Positions 8,472 to 17,872 of a DNA stretch of 64,000 bases are shown in pieces. The notes under the pieces are model-generated. The model was not told the DNA's origin. It was given only the letters and a program-made list of their open reading frames with translations, and did no database searches. Source of the stretch: Pseudomonas putida (lineage in GTDB: Bacteria; Pseudomonadota; Gammaproteobacteria; Pseudomonadales; Pseudomonadaceae); NCBI RefSeq assembly GCF_028682635.1, contig NZ_JANHLK010000004.1, positions 1-64,000 on the forward strand, written 5' to 3'. Position numbers and translations under genes: made by a program. How positions within the stretch are numbered: the stretch's first letter is position 1; each line of letters begins with the position of its first letter.

Positions 8472-8948
8472 ATGCCTGATGTTGAGTTGCACTTGTCTTT
8501 GGTCAACAGCCTGCTGGAGCGCCACAAGGGCTCTGCGGGTGCGCTGTTGCCCATTCTTCATGATATTCAGGAGCGCATTGGGTACATCCCCGATGCCGCC
8601 GTCCCCGAGATTGCCCATGCGCTGAACCAGAGTCAGGCCGAGGTTCGTGGGGTGATCAGTTTTTACCACGATTTCCGTACCGCGCCGCCCGCGCGACATA
8701 TCCTGCGGCTGTGCCGGGCCGAGTCGTGCAAGAGTCGTGGTGCCGAGCAGTTGGCTGCGCAGTTGCGCGAGCGTCTGCAACTGGATGATCACGGCAGTAG
8801 CGCGGATGGGAGCATCAGTTTGCGGCCGGTGTATTGCCTGGGCGCTTGCGCCTGTTCGCCGGCGCTGGAGCTGGATGGCCGGGTGCATGCGCGGCTGAGT
8901 GCCGAGCGGCTGGATGCATTGCTCGATGCTTGCCGGGAGGACGCATAA
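8472..8948 (+). CDS. fdsG: NAD-dependent formate dehydrogenase gamma subunit
   Basis: 158 residues, NuoE-like. The thioredoxin-fold [2Fe-2S] ligands are two Cys in LCRAESC and two in YCLGACAC. It has the helical N-terminal segment ending GYIPDAAVPEIA. In Fds enzymes it joins FdsB to form the NADH-side module. The stop overlaps the fdsB start by one base, giving the usual fdsG-fdsB-fdsA-fdsD order. Confidence 0.93.
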   Translation: MPDVELHLSLVNSLLERHKGSAGALLPILHDIQERIGYIPDAAVPEIAHALNQSQAEVRGVISFYHDFRTAPPARHILRLCRAESCKSRGAEQLAAQLRERLQLDDHGSSADGSISLRPVYCLGACACSPALELDGRVHARLSAERLDALLDACREDA

Positions 8949-10507
8949 TGCCCGCTTTCTATGTGTCTCGTGATTCGGTAGCCCGTGCCGTGGGTGCCGA
9001 AGAGGTTGTGGAGGCCCTTATCATCCATGGCCGGGGGCGCGTCGTGCCGCTGGTGATAAACCGCACCAGCTCGCGTGGCCTGTACTGGCTGGAACCATTG
9101 CTGGAAGTGGACACGCCGCAAGGTCGTTTCGGCTTCGGCCCACTGACTGCTGACGATGTACCGTCAGTGCTCGAAGCCCTGAAAGGCGAGCCGTCTGCTC
9201 ATCCTTTGGCCCTGGGTCTGGTGGAAGAGTTGCCCTATCTGAAGACTCAACAACGCCTGCTGTTTGCCCGCGCCGGCATCACACAGCCGCTGTACATCGA
9301 CGATTACCTGGATCATGGCGGTTTCGAGGGTTTGAAAAGAGCCGTCATCCTCGGTGGCGAACGGACTGCGACTGAAGTGTTCGACTCAGGCCTGCGTGGC
9401 CGTGGCGGCGCGGCCTTCCCCGCCGGGATCAAATGGCGCACGGTGCGCGCAACCGAAGCGACGCAAAAGTACATTGTGTGCAACGCCGACGAAGGCGACT
9501 CCGGCACTTTCGCCGACCGCATGTTGATGGAAGGCGACCCCTTCCTGCTGATCGAAGGCATGGCCATTGCCGGCCTCTGCGTCGGCGCCACCTACGGCTA
9601 CATCTATGTGCGCTCGGAGTATCCGGATGCCGTGGCCATCCTGCGCAACGCGCTGGAGATTGCCCGGAAGAATGGTTACCTCGGCGCCAATGTCGGCGGC
9701 AGCGGTCAGGCCTTCGATATGGAAGTGCGGGTCGGTGCCGGTGCCTACATCTGCGGTGAAGAAACCGCGCTGCTGGACTCTCTTGAAGGCAAACGCGGGA
9801 TCGTTCGCGCCAAGCCGCCGATCCCCGCCTTGAAGGGCTTGTTCGGCCAGCCGACGCTTGTGCACAACGTGCTGACCTTGGCCTCGGTGCCGCTGATTCT
9901 GGCCAAGGGCGCGCAGTTCTATCGCGATTACGGCATGGGCCGTTCCCTGGGCACCATGCCCTTCCAGTTGGCGGGCAATGTGCGTCGCGGCGGGCTGGTG
10001 GAACGGGCCTTTGGCCTGACCCTGCGCGAACTGGTGGAAGACTACGGCGGAGGCACCGCCAGTGGCAGGCCGCTGAAGGCTGCGCAGGTGGGTGGCCCGC
10101 TTGGCGCCTGGGTGCCGCCGTCGCAATTCGACACGCCGCTGGATTACGAGGCCTTTGCCGGCATCGGCGCGATGCTCGGTCACGGCGGTGTGGTGGTGGC
10201 GGACGACACGCTGGACATGGCTCACATGGCGCGCTTCGCCATGGAGTTCTGCGCCGAGGAATCCTGTGGCAAATGCACGCCGTGCCGCATCGGCTCGACC
10301 CGGGGCGTGGAGGTGATCGACCGCTTGCTGGCCGCGCAAGACCCGAGCGGTCGCGATGAGCAGGTGATCATCCTCAAGGACCTGTGCGACACCCTGCAAT
10401 ACGGTTCGCTGTGTGCGTTGGGCGGCATGGTGTCCTTTCCGGTCGCCAGCGCCCTCAAGCACTTCCCCGCCGACTTCGGCTTGTTGCCCTCGGAGGCCGA
10501 GCAATGA
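8948..10507 (+). CDS. fdsB: NAD-dependent formate dehydrogenase beta subunit
   Basis: 519 residues, NuoF-like. ATG 8948 is used because it overlaps the fdsG stop; the open frame extends upstream only as a shadow of fdsG. The NADH/FMN region has GLRGRGGAAFPAG and CNADEGDSGTF. The [4Fe-4S] ligands are in ESCGKCTPCR with a later Cys in LCALGG. The N-terminal 110 residues are the extra thioredoxin-like part found in FdsB and HoxF. It reduces NAD+ with electrons from FdsA. Confidence 0.94.
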   Translation: MPAFYVSRDSVARAVGAEEVVEALIIHGRGRVVPLVINRTSSRGLYWLEPLLEVDTPQGRFGFGPLTADDVPSVLEALKGEPSAHPLALGLVEELPYLKTQQRLLFARAGITQPLYIDDYLDHGGFEGLKRAVILGGERTATEVFDSGLRGRGGAAFPAGIKWRTVRATEATQKYIVCNADEGDSGTFADRMLMEGDPFLLIEGMAIAGLCVGATYGYIYVRSEYPDAVAILRNALEIARKNGYLGANVGGSGQAFDMEVRVGAGAYICGEETALLDSLEGKRGIVRAKPPIPALKGLFGQPTLVHNVLTLASVPLILAKGAQFYRDYGMGRSLGTMPFQLAGNVRRGGLVERAFGLTLRELVEDYGGGTASGRPLKAAQVGGPLGAWVPPSQFDTPLDYEAFAGIGAMLGHGGVVVADDTLDMAHMARFAMEFCAEESCGKCTPCRIGSTRGVEVIDRLLAAQDPSGRDEQVIILKDLCDTLQYGSLCALGGMVSFPVASALKHFPADFGLLPSEAEQ

Positions 10508-13386
10508 TCACTCTTTTCGACCCGAACACAGACATTGACCTGGGTACTCCTGCCCGCGACAGCCAGGTGCAGGTCACCCTGAACATCGATGGTCGTAGCA
10601 TCAGCGTGCCCGAAGGCACTTCGGTGATGCGCGCCGCTGCGCTGCTTGGCACCACCATTCCGAAACTCTGTGCCACCGACAGCCTGGAAGCCTTCGGCTC
10701 CTGCCGCATGTGCCTGGTGGAGATCGACGGTATGCGCGGTTATCCGGCGTCCTGCACCACGCCTGTTACTGAAGGCATGAGCGTGCACACCCAGACGCCC
10801 AAGCTTGCGACCCTGCGGCGCAATGTCATGGAGTTGTACATCTCCGATCACCCGCTGGACTGCCTGACCTGCTCGGCCAACGGCAACTGCGAGCTGCAAA
10901 CCGTGGCCGGTCAGGTCGGCCTTCGGGAGGTGCGTTACGGCTATGAAGGCGACAACCATCTGGCCGATGTGAAGGACACTTCCAACCCCTACTTCGACTA
11001 CGACCCGAGCAAGTGCATCGTCTGCAACCGCTGTGTGCGCGCTTGCGAGGAAACCCAAGGCACCTTTGCCCTGACCATTACCGGGCGCGGTTTTGAATCC
11101 CGGGTGGCGGCTGCGGGTGGGGATAACTTCCTCGATTCGGAATGCGTGTCCTGCGGCGCCTGTGTGCAGGCCTGCCCTACTGCGACGCTGATGGAAAAAA
11201 GCGTGGTCGAACTGGGCCAGCCCGAGCGCAGTGTGATCACCACCTGCGCCTATTGCGGCGTGGGTTGCTCGTTCCGCGCCGAGATGAAAGGCGACCAGCT
11301 GGTGCGCATGGTTCCGGACAAGAACGGCCAGGCCAACCATGGCCACTCCTGCGTCAAGGGGCGCTTTGCCTGGGGCTACGCCACCCACCCGGATCGAATC
11401 ACCAAACCGATGATCCGTAAGCACATCAACGACCCTTGGCAGGAAGTGAGCTGGGATGAGGCGGTGACCTACGCCGCCAGCGAATTCCGCCGGTTGCAGC
11501 AGAAATATGGTCGCGATTCCATTGGCGGCATCACCTCCAGCCGCTGCACCAACGAAGAAACCTACCTGGTGCAAAAGCTGGTGCGCGCCGCGTTCGGCAA
11601 CAACAACGTCGACACCTGTGCGCGGGTCTGCCACTCGCCCACCGGCTATGGCCTGAAGCAGACTTTGGGCGAGTCAGCCGGCACCCAGAGCTTCGACTCG
11701 GTGATGCAGGCCGACGTGATCCTGGTGATGGGCGCCAACCCCAGCGACGCGCACCCGGTGTTCGCTTCCCAGCTCAAGCGCCGCTTGCGGGAAGGTGCGC
11801 GGCTGATCGTCATCGATCCACGCCGCATCGATCTGGTGGATTCGGTGCACGCCCGCGCTGAATATCACCTGGCGCTGCGCCCCGGCACCAACGTCGCCAT
11901 GCTCAACGCCCTGGCCCATGTGATCGTCACCGAAGGGCTGCTCAACCAGGCCTTTATCGACGCCCGTTGCGAGGGCGGCGATTTCGCCAACTGGAGTGAG
12001 TTTGTCAGCCGGCCGGAAAACTCGCCGGAAGTGCTTGGCGCGATCTGCGGCGTGCCCGCTGCCGACATTCGTGCCGCCGCGCGCCTGTATGCCACTGGCG
12101 GCAATGCGGCGATTTACTATGGCCTGGGTGTCACCGAGCACAGCCAAGGCAGCACCGCCGTCATGGGCATTGCCAACCTGGCCATGGCCACCGGCAACAT
12201 CGGCCGCGAAGGCGTCGGAGTGAACCCGCTGCGGGGGCAGAACAACGTTCAGGGTTCCTGTGACATGGGCTCGTTCCCCCACGAGTTGCCTGGCTACCGG
12301 CACATCTCCAACGAGGTGGTGCGGGCGCAGTTCGAACAGGCGTGGAACGTCACCCTGCAACCCGACCCGGGCCTGCGTATTCCCAACATGTTCGAGTCGG
12401 CACTGGCCGGCAGTTTCAAGGGCCTGTATTGCCAGGGCGAGGACATCGCTCAGAGCGACCCGAATACCCAGCACGTCACTGCGGCCCTGTCGGCCATGGA
12501 GTGCGTGGTGGTGCAGGATATTTTCCTCAACGAAACCGCCAAGTTCGCCCATGTATTTTTGCCGGGCAGTTCGTTCCTGGAGAAGGACGGTACTTTTACC
12601 AACGCCGAACGGCGCATCTCGCGGGTGCGCAAGGTCATGGACCCGCTGGGTGGCAAGGCCGACTGGGAAGGCACGGTGGCGCTGGCCAACGCCCTGGGTT
12701 ATCCGATGAACTACAAACACCCATCGGAAATCATGGATGAAATCGCCAGCCTTACGCCGACCTTCACCAACGTCAGCTACGCCGAACTGGACCGCCACGG
12801 CAGCCTGCAATGGCCGTGCAACGCCGCGGCACCGGACGGCACGCCGACCATGCACATCGAGGAATTCGTGCGCGGCAAGGGGCGATTCATGCTCACCGGC
12901 TATGTGCCGACCGAGGAGAAGGTCAACACCCGTTATCCACTGCTGCTGACCACCGGGCGCATCCTCAGCCAGTACAACGTCGGCGCGCAAACCCGGCGTA
13001 CCGAGAACGTCGCCTGGCACGATGAAGATCGCCTGGAAATCCATCCGACTGACGCCGAAAGCCGTGGCATCAACGAAGGTGACTGGGTCGGCATCGGCAG
13101 CCGTGCCGGGCAGACCGTGCTGCGCGCGCGGATCACCGAACGGGTTGCGCCGGGCGTGGTGTACACCACCTTCCACTTCCCTGAATCAGGCGCCAACGTG
13201 ATCACCACCGACAACTCCGACTGGGCCACCAACTGTCCGGAGTACAAGGTCACGGCCGTGGAAGTCAGCCGCGTGTATCACCCTTCGGAGTGGCAAAAGC
13301 GCTTCCAGGAGTTCAGCGAGGAACAGGACCGCTTGCTCAGGGATCGCCGCCACGCCCGTGGTGATAAGGCGGAGGTGCGCCGATGA
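10504..13386 (+). CDS. fdsA: Molybdenum formate dehydrogenase alpha subunit
   Basis: 960 residues. ATG 10504 overlaps the fdsB stop (ATGA). The N-terminal [2Fe-2S] domain (roughly 20-105) and His-Cys cluster are followed by two ferredoxin-type [4Fe-4S] motifs (CIVCNRCVRAC, CVSCGACVQAC). A further [4Fe-4S] site (CAYCGVGC) opens the bis-MGD catalytic domain. The metal ligand is Cys376 in ARVCHSP, where E. coli FdhF has selenocysteine. The enzyme oxidises formate to CO2. It needs molybdopterin; moaCDE lie at 52.3-53.5 kb. No fdhD/fdsC is present between fdsA and fdsD, unlike some Fds operons. Confidence 0.95.
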   Translation: MITLFDPNTDIDLGTPARDSQVQVTLNIDGRSISVPEGTSVMRAAALLGTTIPKLCATDSLEAFGSCRMCLVEIDGMRGYPASCTTPVTEGMSVHTQTPKLATLRRNVMELYISDHPLDCLTCSANGNCELQTVAGQVGLREVRYGYEGDNHLADVKDTSNPYFDYDPSKCIVCNRCVRACEETQGTFALTITGRGFESRVAAAGGDNFLDSECVSCGACVQACPTATLMEKSVVELGQPERSVITTCAYCGVGCSFRAEMKGDQLVRMVPDKNGQANHGHSCVKGRFAWGYATHPDRITKPMIRKHINDPWQEVSWDEAVTYAASEFRRLQQKYGRDSIGGITSSRCTNEETYLVQKLVRAAFGNNNVDTCARVCHSPTGYGLKQTLGESAGTQSFDSVMQADVILVMGANPSDAHPVFASQLKRRLREGARLIVIDPRRIDLVDSVHARAEYHLALRPGTNVAMLNALAHVIVTEGLLNQAFIDARCEGGDFANWSEFVSRPENSPEVLGAICGVPAADIRAAARLYATGGNAAIYYGLGVTEHSQGSTAVMGIANLAMATGNIGREGVGVNPLRGQNNVQGSCDMGSFPHELPGYRHISNEVVRAQFEQAWNVTLQPDPGLRIPNMFESALAGSFKGLYCQGEDIAQSDPNTQHVTAALSAMECVVVQDIFLNETAKFAHVFLPGSSFLEKDGTFTNAERRISRVRKVMDPLGGKADWEGTVALANALGYPMNYKHPSEIMDEIASLTPTFTNVSYAELDRHGSLQWPCNAAAPDGTPTMHIEEFVRGKGRFMLTGYVPTEEKVNTRYPLLLTTGRILSQYNVGAQTRRTENVAWHDEDRLEIHPTDAESRGINEGDWVGIGSRAGQTVLRARITERVAPGVVYTTFHFPESGANVITTDNSDWATNCPEYKVTAVEVSRVYHPSEWQKRFQEFSEEQDRLLRDRRHARGDKAEVRR

Positions 13387-13598
13387 GCACGGAAAACCTG
13401 ATCAAGATGGCCAACCAGATTGCCCAGTACTTCGCCAGCCAACCGGACCAGCAACAGGCGGTGCTCAGCGTGCGCAATCACCTGCAGATGTTCTGGGCGC
13501 CGAGCATGCGCAAGGAATTGCTGGCCTGGCAGACGGAGCATCAGGGGGCGGATTTGCATCCGTTGGTGCAAGAGGCGGTGAGTGGCGCGGGTTGGTAG
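13383..13598 (+). CDS. fdsD: Formate dehydrogenase delta subunit
   Basis: 71 residues. The start overlaps the fdsA stop by four bases, and a short acidic helical sequence (ENLIKMANQIAQYF, then MFWAPSMRKEL) is typical of FdsD. It is a small accessory subunit that stabilises the holoenzyme. It ends the operon just before a REP pair. Confidence 0.88.
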   Translation: MSTENLIKMANQIAQYFASQPDQQQAVLSVRNHLQMFWAPSMRKELLAWQTEHQGADLHPLVQEAVSGAGW

Positions 13599-13712
13599 CG
13601 ACTGGAAAAACGCTATCCCTGTAGGAGCCGGCTTGCTGGCGATCGCGGTTCGTCAGGCGACATGTGTGTCGTCTGGATGTCCGCCATCGCCAGCAAGCCG
13701 GCTCCTACAGGG
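13593..13712. repeat. REP inverted pair, left copy of a near-identical direct duplicate
   Basis: The REP palindrome cctgtaggagccggcttgc at 13618 is answered by its inverse ending cctacagg at 13712. A leader tggtagcgactgga... begins at 13593. The same leader, left arm and much of the spacer recur in the same orientation at 17072-17204. Confidence 0.85.
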
Positions 13713-13719
13713 TTATGTA

Positions 13720-14715
13720 TCAATTTTGAATGCGGCTTTCACTTTTCAGGTAGAGCGACAACTCATGTTGCCGCTGACAGCCAAGCAACAGCCAAAGCAG
13801 AACCCTGGCTTTACGCGGACATAGAAATCCCGCCATCGATGCACCCTTGCGCATCAGATCCATCTCTCCGCCGTGAAAACCATAGCTGGCTTGTGCGGTA
13901 GAGCCGGAACCGGTGCGGGTCGCGACGATGACCGGGATTCTTTCGGCGATGTGCTCAATCACCGTCGCCCAGCTCTGCGAGACATGTCCGGCGCCGAAAC
14001 CGGCGATCACCAGCCCGTCATAACCGAGCGCAAGGATGTTTTCCAGAATCAGCGTGTCAGCCGAGAGGGATGCCTCCAACATCGCAACCTTCTGCGTTGT
14101 CTGTTGCGGCAGGGGCAAAACCCTACGCTGAACCGGCGCGCGCAGGTAGTGAACGCGGTCTTCCATTATCAGGCCTGCAGGCCCCACGACCGGAGAGGTA
14201 AACGCCTGCAACGCCATCGAATCAGTTTTACGCACGCTGCTCGCTTGATGAATCTCCCCGTTCATCACCACCTGAACACCACGCTTTCGGCTGTTCCTGG
14301 CCAGGGCGACGTGGCATGCATCCAGCAGATTCGCCGGTCCCTCGGCCCCTGGCTGTGCTGCCGAGCGCATCGCACCGGTCAGCACCAGTGGTGCGTCGTG
14401 GGGCTAAAGGTAATCGAAAAACGTTGCCGTTTCTTCGAGTGTGTCGGTGCCTTGGGTCAACACGACACCCACGGCGCCTTGCTTGATTTGGAGTTGCGCC
14501 CACGACAATACAGTCAGTAAAAATCCGAAATCCAATGAAGCGCTGGGCAGCAGTCCAAGGGTTTCAACGGTCACCCGGGCAAACGTCGCCAAATGCGGTA
14601 CGGACGCCAGTTGAGTCTCGCCGCTGACGGTCGGGATAACGCCTTCGCCGGCATTCCTGGCTTGCATGCTCACCGTGCCGCCGAGTGCCGCGATGGCGAG
14701 TTTGGGCAGTTCCAT
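13720..14715 (-). pseudogene. L-asparaginase type I/II family gene broken by an amber codon
   Basis: The start ATG 14715 has GAGG upstream. The first 103 codons contain ALGGTVSMQ (first catalytic Thr element) and LTQGTDTLEET (second), then FDYL followed by TAG at 14406-14404. The same frame continues PHDAPLVLTGAMRSA, GPANLLDA and later GLVIAGFGAGH, all asparaginase elements, to 13720. A single TGG or CAG to TAG change would explain it. The C-terminal tail runs close to the REP copy and may also be altered. Unless the stop is read through, this makes no full enzyme. It is downstream of the membrane protein and nitrilase genes. Confidence 0.8.
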
Positions 14716-14791
14716 GTGATACCTCATGTGTTCGGAAGAGAGGTGGCTGTACCCGGTTCAGGATGGGGTACAGCCCAAAGGTCGGTGGCAT

Positions 14792-15991
14792 TTACCCCGC
14801 GATAAGGACGCCGATCAGCGGCACGATCAGCAACGTGCTGATGGCCATGGACAGGACATTGCCGATGTAGGCATGCATGTCGGCCGGCAAACGCTTGGCA
14901 ATCGCACAGGCCAGGGGCGGTGCGATCAATGCCCCCAGCAATGCACTCGAAACGATCACCAGCCAACTGCCGCCATGGGTCAGAATCGCCGCGGGCACCA
15001 CCGACACCAGAGGCACGTAAGTGGGGTACCAGCCGCGCAACATCCATTGCCGACGCCAGATCACCACCCCGATGGCCGAGGTCAGCGCCTGTGCAGCGAT
15101 GATGTGCAGCAGCAGACCTGAACCGTACGCCGGGCTCATCGGGTTCATGCTGTAGGCGAGCAATACCCCGAGTAACAAGCCGAGGCTGGCCAGTTCATTG
15201 CCGAAGAATGGCGCTTCGGAAAAGTCTGCCAAGACCCGGCGCATGCTCCAGATCACCCCGTAGTCGGGCGCCTTGGTGACGGGCGCGGGAGGCTTGGAGG
15301 ATCGTGTCGCGGATTGTTCGGACTTCATCAGGCTGGGCCGGTAGCGGCACAGCAGAAAGGCCACGACACTGGCGACCGCCATGCCCAGGACATTGCCGAT
15401 CACCGCCGGCAATCCCAACGGGTTACACAGGTAATTGACGATCAGCAGGCACAGGGGCGTGACGAGTAAGGCGCCCATGATCGCGCCGTTGATGGTGACC
15501 TTCCAGCCACCGCCAAACATCAGCACCATCGCCGCTGGCAGCGAAACGAACGCGGCAAATGTCGGTTGCCAGCTGGTGGCGGTCACCGTCCAACCCCACA
15601 GCACGTTACTCAGCAGCAGCCCGAGCAGCGAACTGGTGATCAGCCACGGCCATAGCCCGGTGCCATAGGAAATGCTGAAGCCTTGCCAGGTTCTCCCCGT
15701 TCGATTCGCCCAGTAAGCGAGATAGGCGCCCGCCAACAGTCCGATCGATGCGAACTCGTGTTTGTAGAACGCCACCTCGCTGATGTCGCCGAGCAGCCAA
15801 CGTAACCAGGCACTCGGCTGGGGAAGACTCGACACCATGTCGCTGTAACTCGGCCAATGGGCAGACCAGAACGAACGATTGGTGAGTGAAAGCCAGATAA
15901 TCAGCAGTGTCGCGCCGATCATCAGCAGGATAACCGCCACATCGAATGGCGATCTGTGGGCAAACCGGTTTTTATCGGTTGTGGTTTCCAT
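14792..15991 (-). CDS. Polytopic membrane protein with two homologous halves, function unknown
   Basis: 399 residues with about 10-12 hydrophobic segments. The halves resemble each other: around residues 68-215 and 245-395 both run D-SE--F---E-ASLGLL-G--LAY, then SYGTGL or AYGSGL, then W-PT followed by VSLPAA or VSVVPAA, then GG-W, IGALL- or LLGAL, and YIGNVL or VIGNVLGMA. A loop rich in Ser, Lys and Pro separates them. I do not recognise the family. It lies between an asparaginase remnant and a nitrilase, 17 bp from the latter, so a role in moving an amide or nitrile substrate or product is a guess from context. Confidence 0.7.
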   Translation of the reverse strand: METTTDKNRFAHRSPFDVAVILLMIGATLLIIWLSLTNRSFWSAHWPSYSDMVSSLPQPSAWLRWLLGDISEVAFYKHEFASIGLLAGAYLAYWANRTGRTWQGFSISYGTGLWPWLITSSLLGLLLSNVLWGWTVTATSWQPTFAAFVSLPAAMVLMFGGGWKVTINGAIMGALLVTPLCLLIVNYLCNPLGLPAVIGNVLGMAVASVVAFLLCRYRPSLMKSEQSATRSSKPPAPVTKAPDYGVIWSMRRVLADFSEAPFFGNELASLGLLLGVLLAYSMNPMSPAYGSGLLLHIIAAQALTSAIGVVIWRRQWMLRGWYPTYVPLVSVVPAAILTHGGSWLVIVSSALLGALIAPPLACAIAKRLPADMHAYIGNVLSMAISTLLIVPLIGVLIAG

Positions 15992-16008
15992 AAGTCAGGT
16001 CCCCCTTA

Positions 16009-16896
16009 TCAACGTGGGAGACATGGGTGCTGGGTGTAGCCGAGCATTTGATCGTAGAGATCGGCTCGACGATCACGATGCAGATCGTTCAGGTTGTTCC
16101 AGATGAGGGCGCTGCGGGAGCTGGTCAGGTCGATATCGGCAAACAGGATTTCCTGCTGGTCTGCCGATGCTACGGCGCCAATCGGCCAGCCATTGGTCCC
16201 AGCAATCAGCGAGCATCCGAGGTAGCGGGCACCTCGCTCCTCACCAATCCGGCTGGCAGCGGCGATAAACACATTGTTGACGTGTGCCGCCGTCATCGTC
16301 AGGTACGACGCCATGCACTTGCCGGCTTCATCGAACAGCGGCGGAGGCGTCCAGACCCAGTTATTGACGCTGCAAATGATGTCGGCGCCTTGCTGACTCA
16401 GGATGCGCGGTACCTCCGGGAACCAGATGTCCCAACAAATCAACATCCCGATGCGGCCAATGGGCGTATCAAAAACCGGAAAACCAAGATCGCCCGGTGT
16501 GAACCAGAGTTTCTCCAGATTCCACAAATGGGCTTTTCGATACTTGCCGATGAAACCGTCAGGGCCAACGAGTATTGAGGTGTTGAAGAGCCGCATGCCG
16601 TCGCGCTCGGCCAGGCCGGCCACGATGTGGACGCTGTGTTTGGAGGCAAAGTCGATCCAGAGTTGCGCGCTTGGCCCGCCGGGTATCAACTGCGCATGTT
16701 CAAAAGCATCCTGCCGATTGCTGAAGAAATAACCGGTGCTGCATAGCTCAGGCAGCACAATAAGGTTCGCACCGCCGGTGACCGCCTCCAGCGCCAGTTC
16801 CAGGCTACGACACAGGTTTGCATCGCAATTTTCGATGCCGACTTGTGGATCGAATTGCACGACTGCTACACGCACAGGGCTTGTTGGCTCGCTCAT
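16009..16896 (-). CDS. Nitrilase-superfamily carbon-nitrogen hydrolase
   Basis: 295 residues from ATG 16896, which has GAGGT about eight bases upstream; the longer frame starts with a GTG lacking a ribosome site. The catalytic triad is E50 (VLPELCSTG), K121 (GKYRKAHLW) and C154 (LICWDIWFPE). The lack of a synthetase domain points to an omega-amidase, carbamoylase or aliphatic amidase rather than NadE-type function. First gene of a minus-strand operon with the duplicated membrane protein and the broken asparaginase. Substrate unknown. Confidence 0.85.
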   Translation of the reverse strand: MSEPTSPVRVAVVQFDPQVGIENCDANLCRSLELALEAVTGGANLIVLPELCSTGYFFSNRQDAFEHAQLIPGGPSAQLWIDFASKHSVHIVAGLAERDGMRLFNTSILVGPDGFIGKYRKAHLWNLEKLWFTPGDLGFPVFDTPIGRIGMLICWDIWFPEVPRILSQQGADIICSVNNWVWTPPPLFDEAGKCMASYLTMTAAHVNNVFIAAASRIGEERGARYLGCSLIAGTNGWPIGAVASADQQEILFADIDLTSSRSALIWNNLNDLHRDRRADLYDQMLGYTQHPCLPR

Positions 16897-17030
16897 TTCG
16901 GGTGACCTCTTTTTATTGTTTTTCACGCTGTTTCAGTGCGTGTTTATGAGAGTCGAAATGCCAGTGGGTGTAAGTCAGATGCTTCCTTGAGTGCTGTAGT
17001 CTTTGTCCGAAGATGTATGTTCGAAAAAGT

Positions 17031-17060
17031 AAAAAGGGCCTGCATTTGCAGACCCTTTTT
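17031..17060. terminator. Bidirectional-looking rho-independent terminator
   Basis: AAAAAGGG at 17033-17040 and CCCTTTTT at 17053-17060 flank an inner CTGCA/TGCAG stem. A-rich on one side and T-rich on the other, it could work in either direction. It lies upstream of the nitrilase gene, so it may protect that operon from read-through or end a lost neighbour. Confidence 0.65.
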
Positions 17061-17071
17061 GTGGGACGTAA

Positions 17072-17204
17072 TGGTAGCGACTGGAGAAACGCAATTCCTG
17101 TAGGAGCCGGCTTGCTGGCGATCGCGGTTCGTCAGGCGACATCTGTGTCGACTGTACGTCCGCGATCGTCGGAACTCCGCCCGCAGCAAGCCGGCTCCTA
17201 CAGG
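17072..17204. repeat. REP inverted pair, right copy of the direct duplicate
   Basis: Leader tggtagcgactgg begins at 17072. The REP arms run from cctgtagg at 17097 to cctacagg at 17204. It is near-identical to 13593-13712 through the leader, left arm and spacer, with differences concentrated before the right arm. Confidence 0.85.
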
Positions 17205-17243
17205 GTGCGCACCTCGTTATTTTTGGTGCGTGCCCTGTTCAGC

Positions 17244-17612
17244 TCAAAGCAGATGCTGAGAAATCAGTTTGGAAATTGCCACCATCGACGTCCTGCCGGT
17301 GAATTCGAATTTCACCCTTCCCAACGACGAAAAATAAATCTCCAGCTCCGAATCCAGATCAAACGTCCCCGACGTTTCCACCGAATACGCCACGATGTTT
17401 TTATACGGCAACGAGGTGAAGTCTTTTTTGCTGCCGGTGATGCCCTGCACGTTCACCGCGATGATGCGTTTGTTGGTGAAGACCACGCCGTCGCGCATGG
17501 ATTTGTACGAGTCGATGACCTGTTCCCCGTCGAGCAAAAGGTCGGCTACACGCTCGGCGTATTCGTCGTTCTGCTTGAGCTTGAAGAATCCCTTGTTGTT
17601 GAAATCAATCAT
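17244..17612 (-). CDS. Small bacterial PH-domain protein
   Basis: 122 residues. The core reads DGVVFTNKRIIAVNVQGITGSKKDF-SLPYKNI followed by beta strands (GTFDLDSELEIYF, GRVKFEF). This is the bacterial pleckstrin-homology fold, YvbH/DUF1696-like. No signal peptide or membrane segment, so it should be cytosolic. Its start overlaps the end of the small exported-protein gene upstream by eight bases. Partner and role unknown. Confidence 0.75.
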   Translation of the reverse strand: MIDFNNKGFFKLKQNDEYAERVADLLLDGEQVIDSYKSMRDGVVFTNKRIIAVNVQGITGSKKDFTSLPYKNIVAYSVETSGTFDLDSELEIYFSSLGRVKFEFTGRTSMVAISKLISQHLL

Positions 17613-17724
17613 TTCCCGCTCCTGTCTGGGGCTCGAGTTGCTTGCGGTATTTGTCGTTGATGGCGTAGGCCGGGGATTGCGCGGTCAGCAGGATAACCAG
17701 CGCTGGCAGGATGATTCTGTTCAT
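17605..17724 (-). CDS. Small exported protein, 39 residues
   Basis: ATG 17724 has GAGGG nine bases upstream. A signal peptide MNRIILPALVILLTAQSPAYA precedes a charged tail of about 18 residues (INDKYRKQLE...). Overlap with the PH-domain gene suggests coupled translation. I do not know a function; it may be a short form of a longer Pseudomonas periplasmic peptide. Confidence 0.5.
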   Translation of the reverse strand: MNRIILPALVILLTAQSPAYAINDKYRKQLEPQTGAGND

Positions 17725-17872
17725 GTTTACCCTCTTCTTCGCGAATGCCTGCATATAGCATGAATGACTCACTTTAGCCTGCGCACGCATTTGAGTCTGT
17801 CAGTACACAAGGGCAGCAGCGCCCACCTGCGTTATCATCGCTGCCCTGTTTCCCCAAGAGCCCTGCCCCCGG

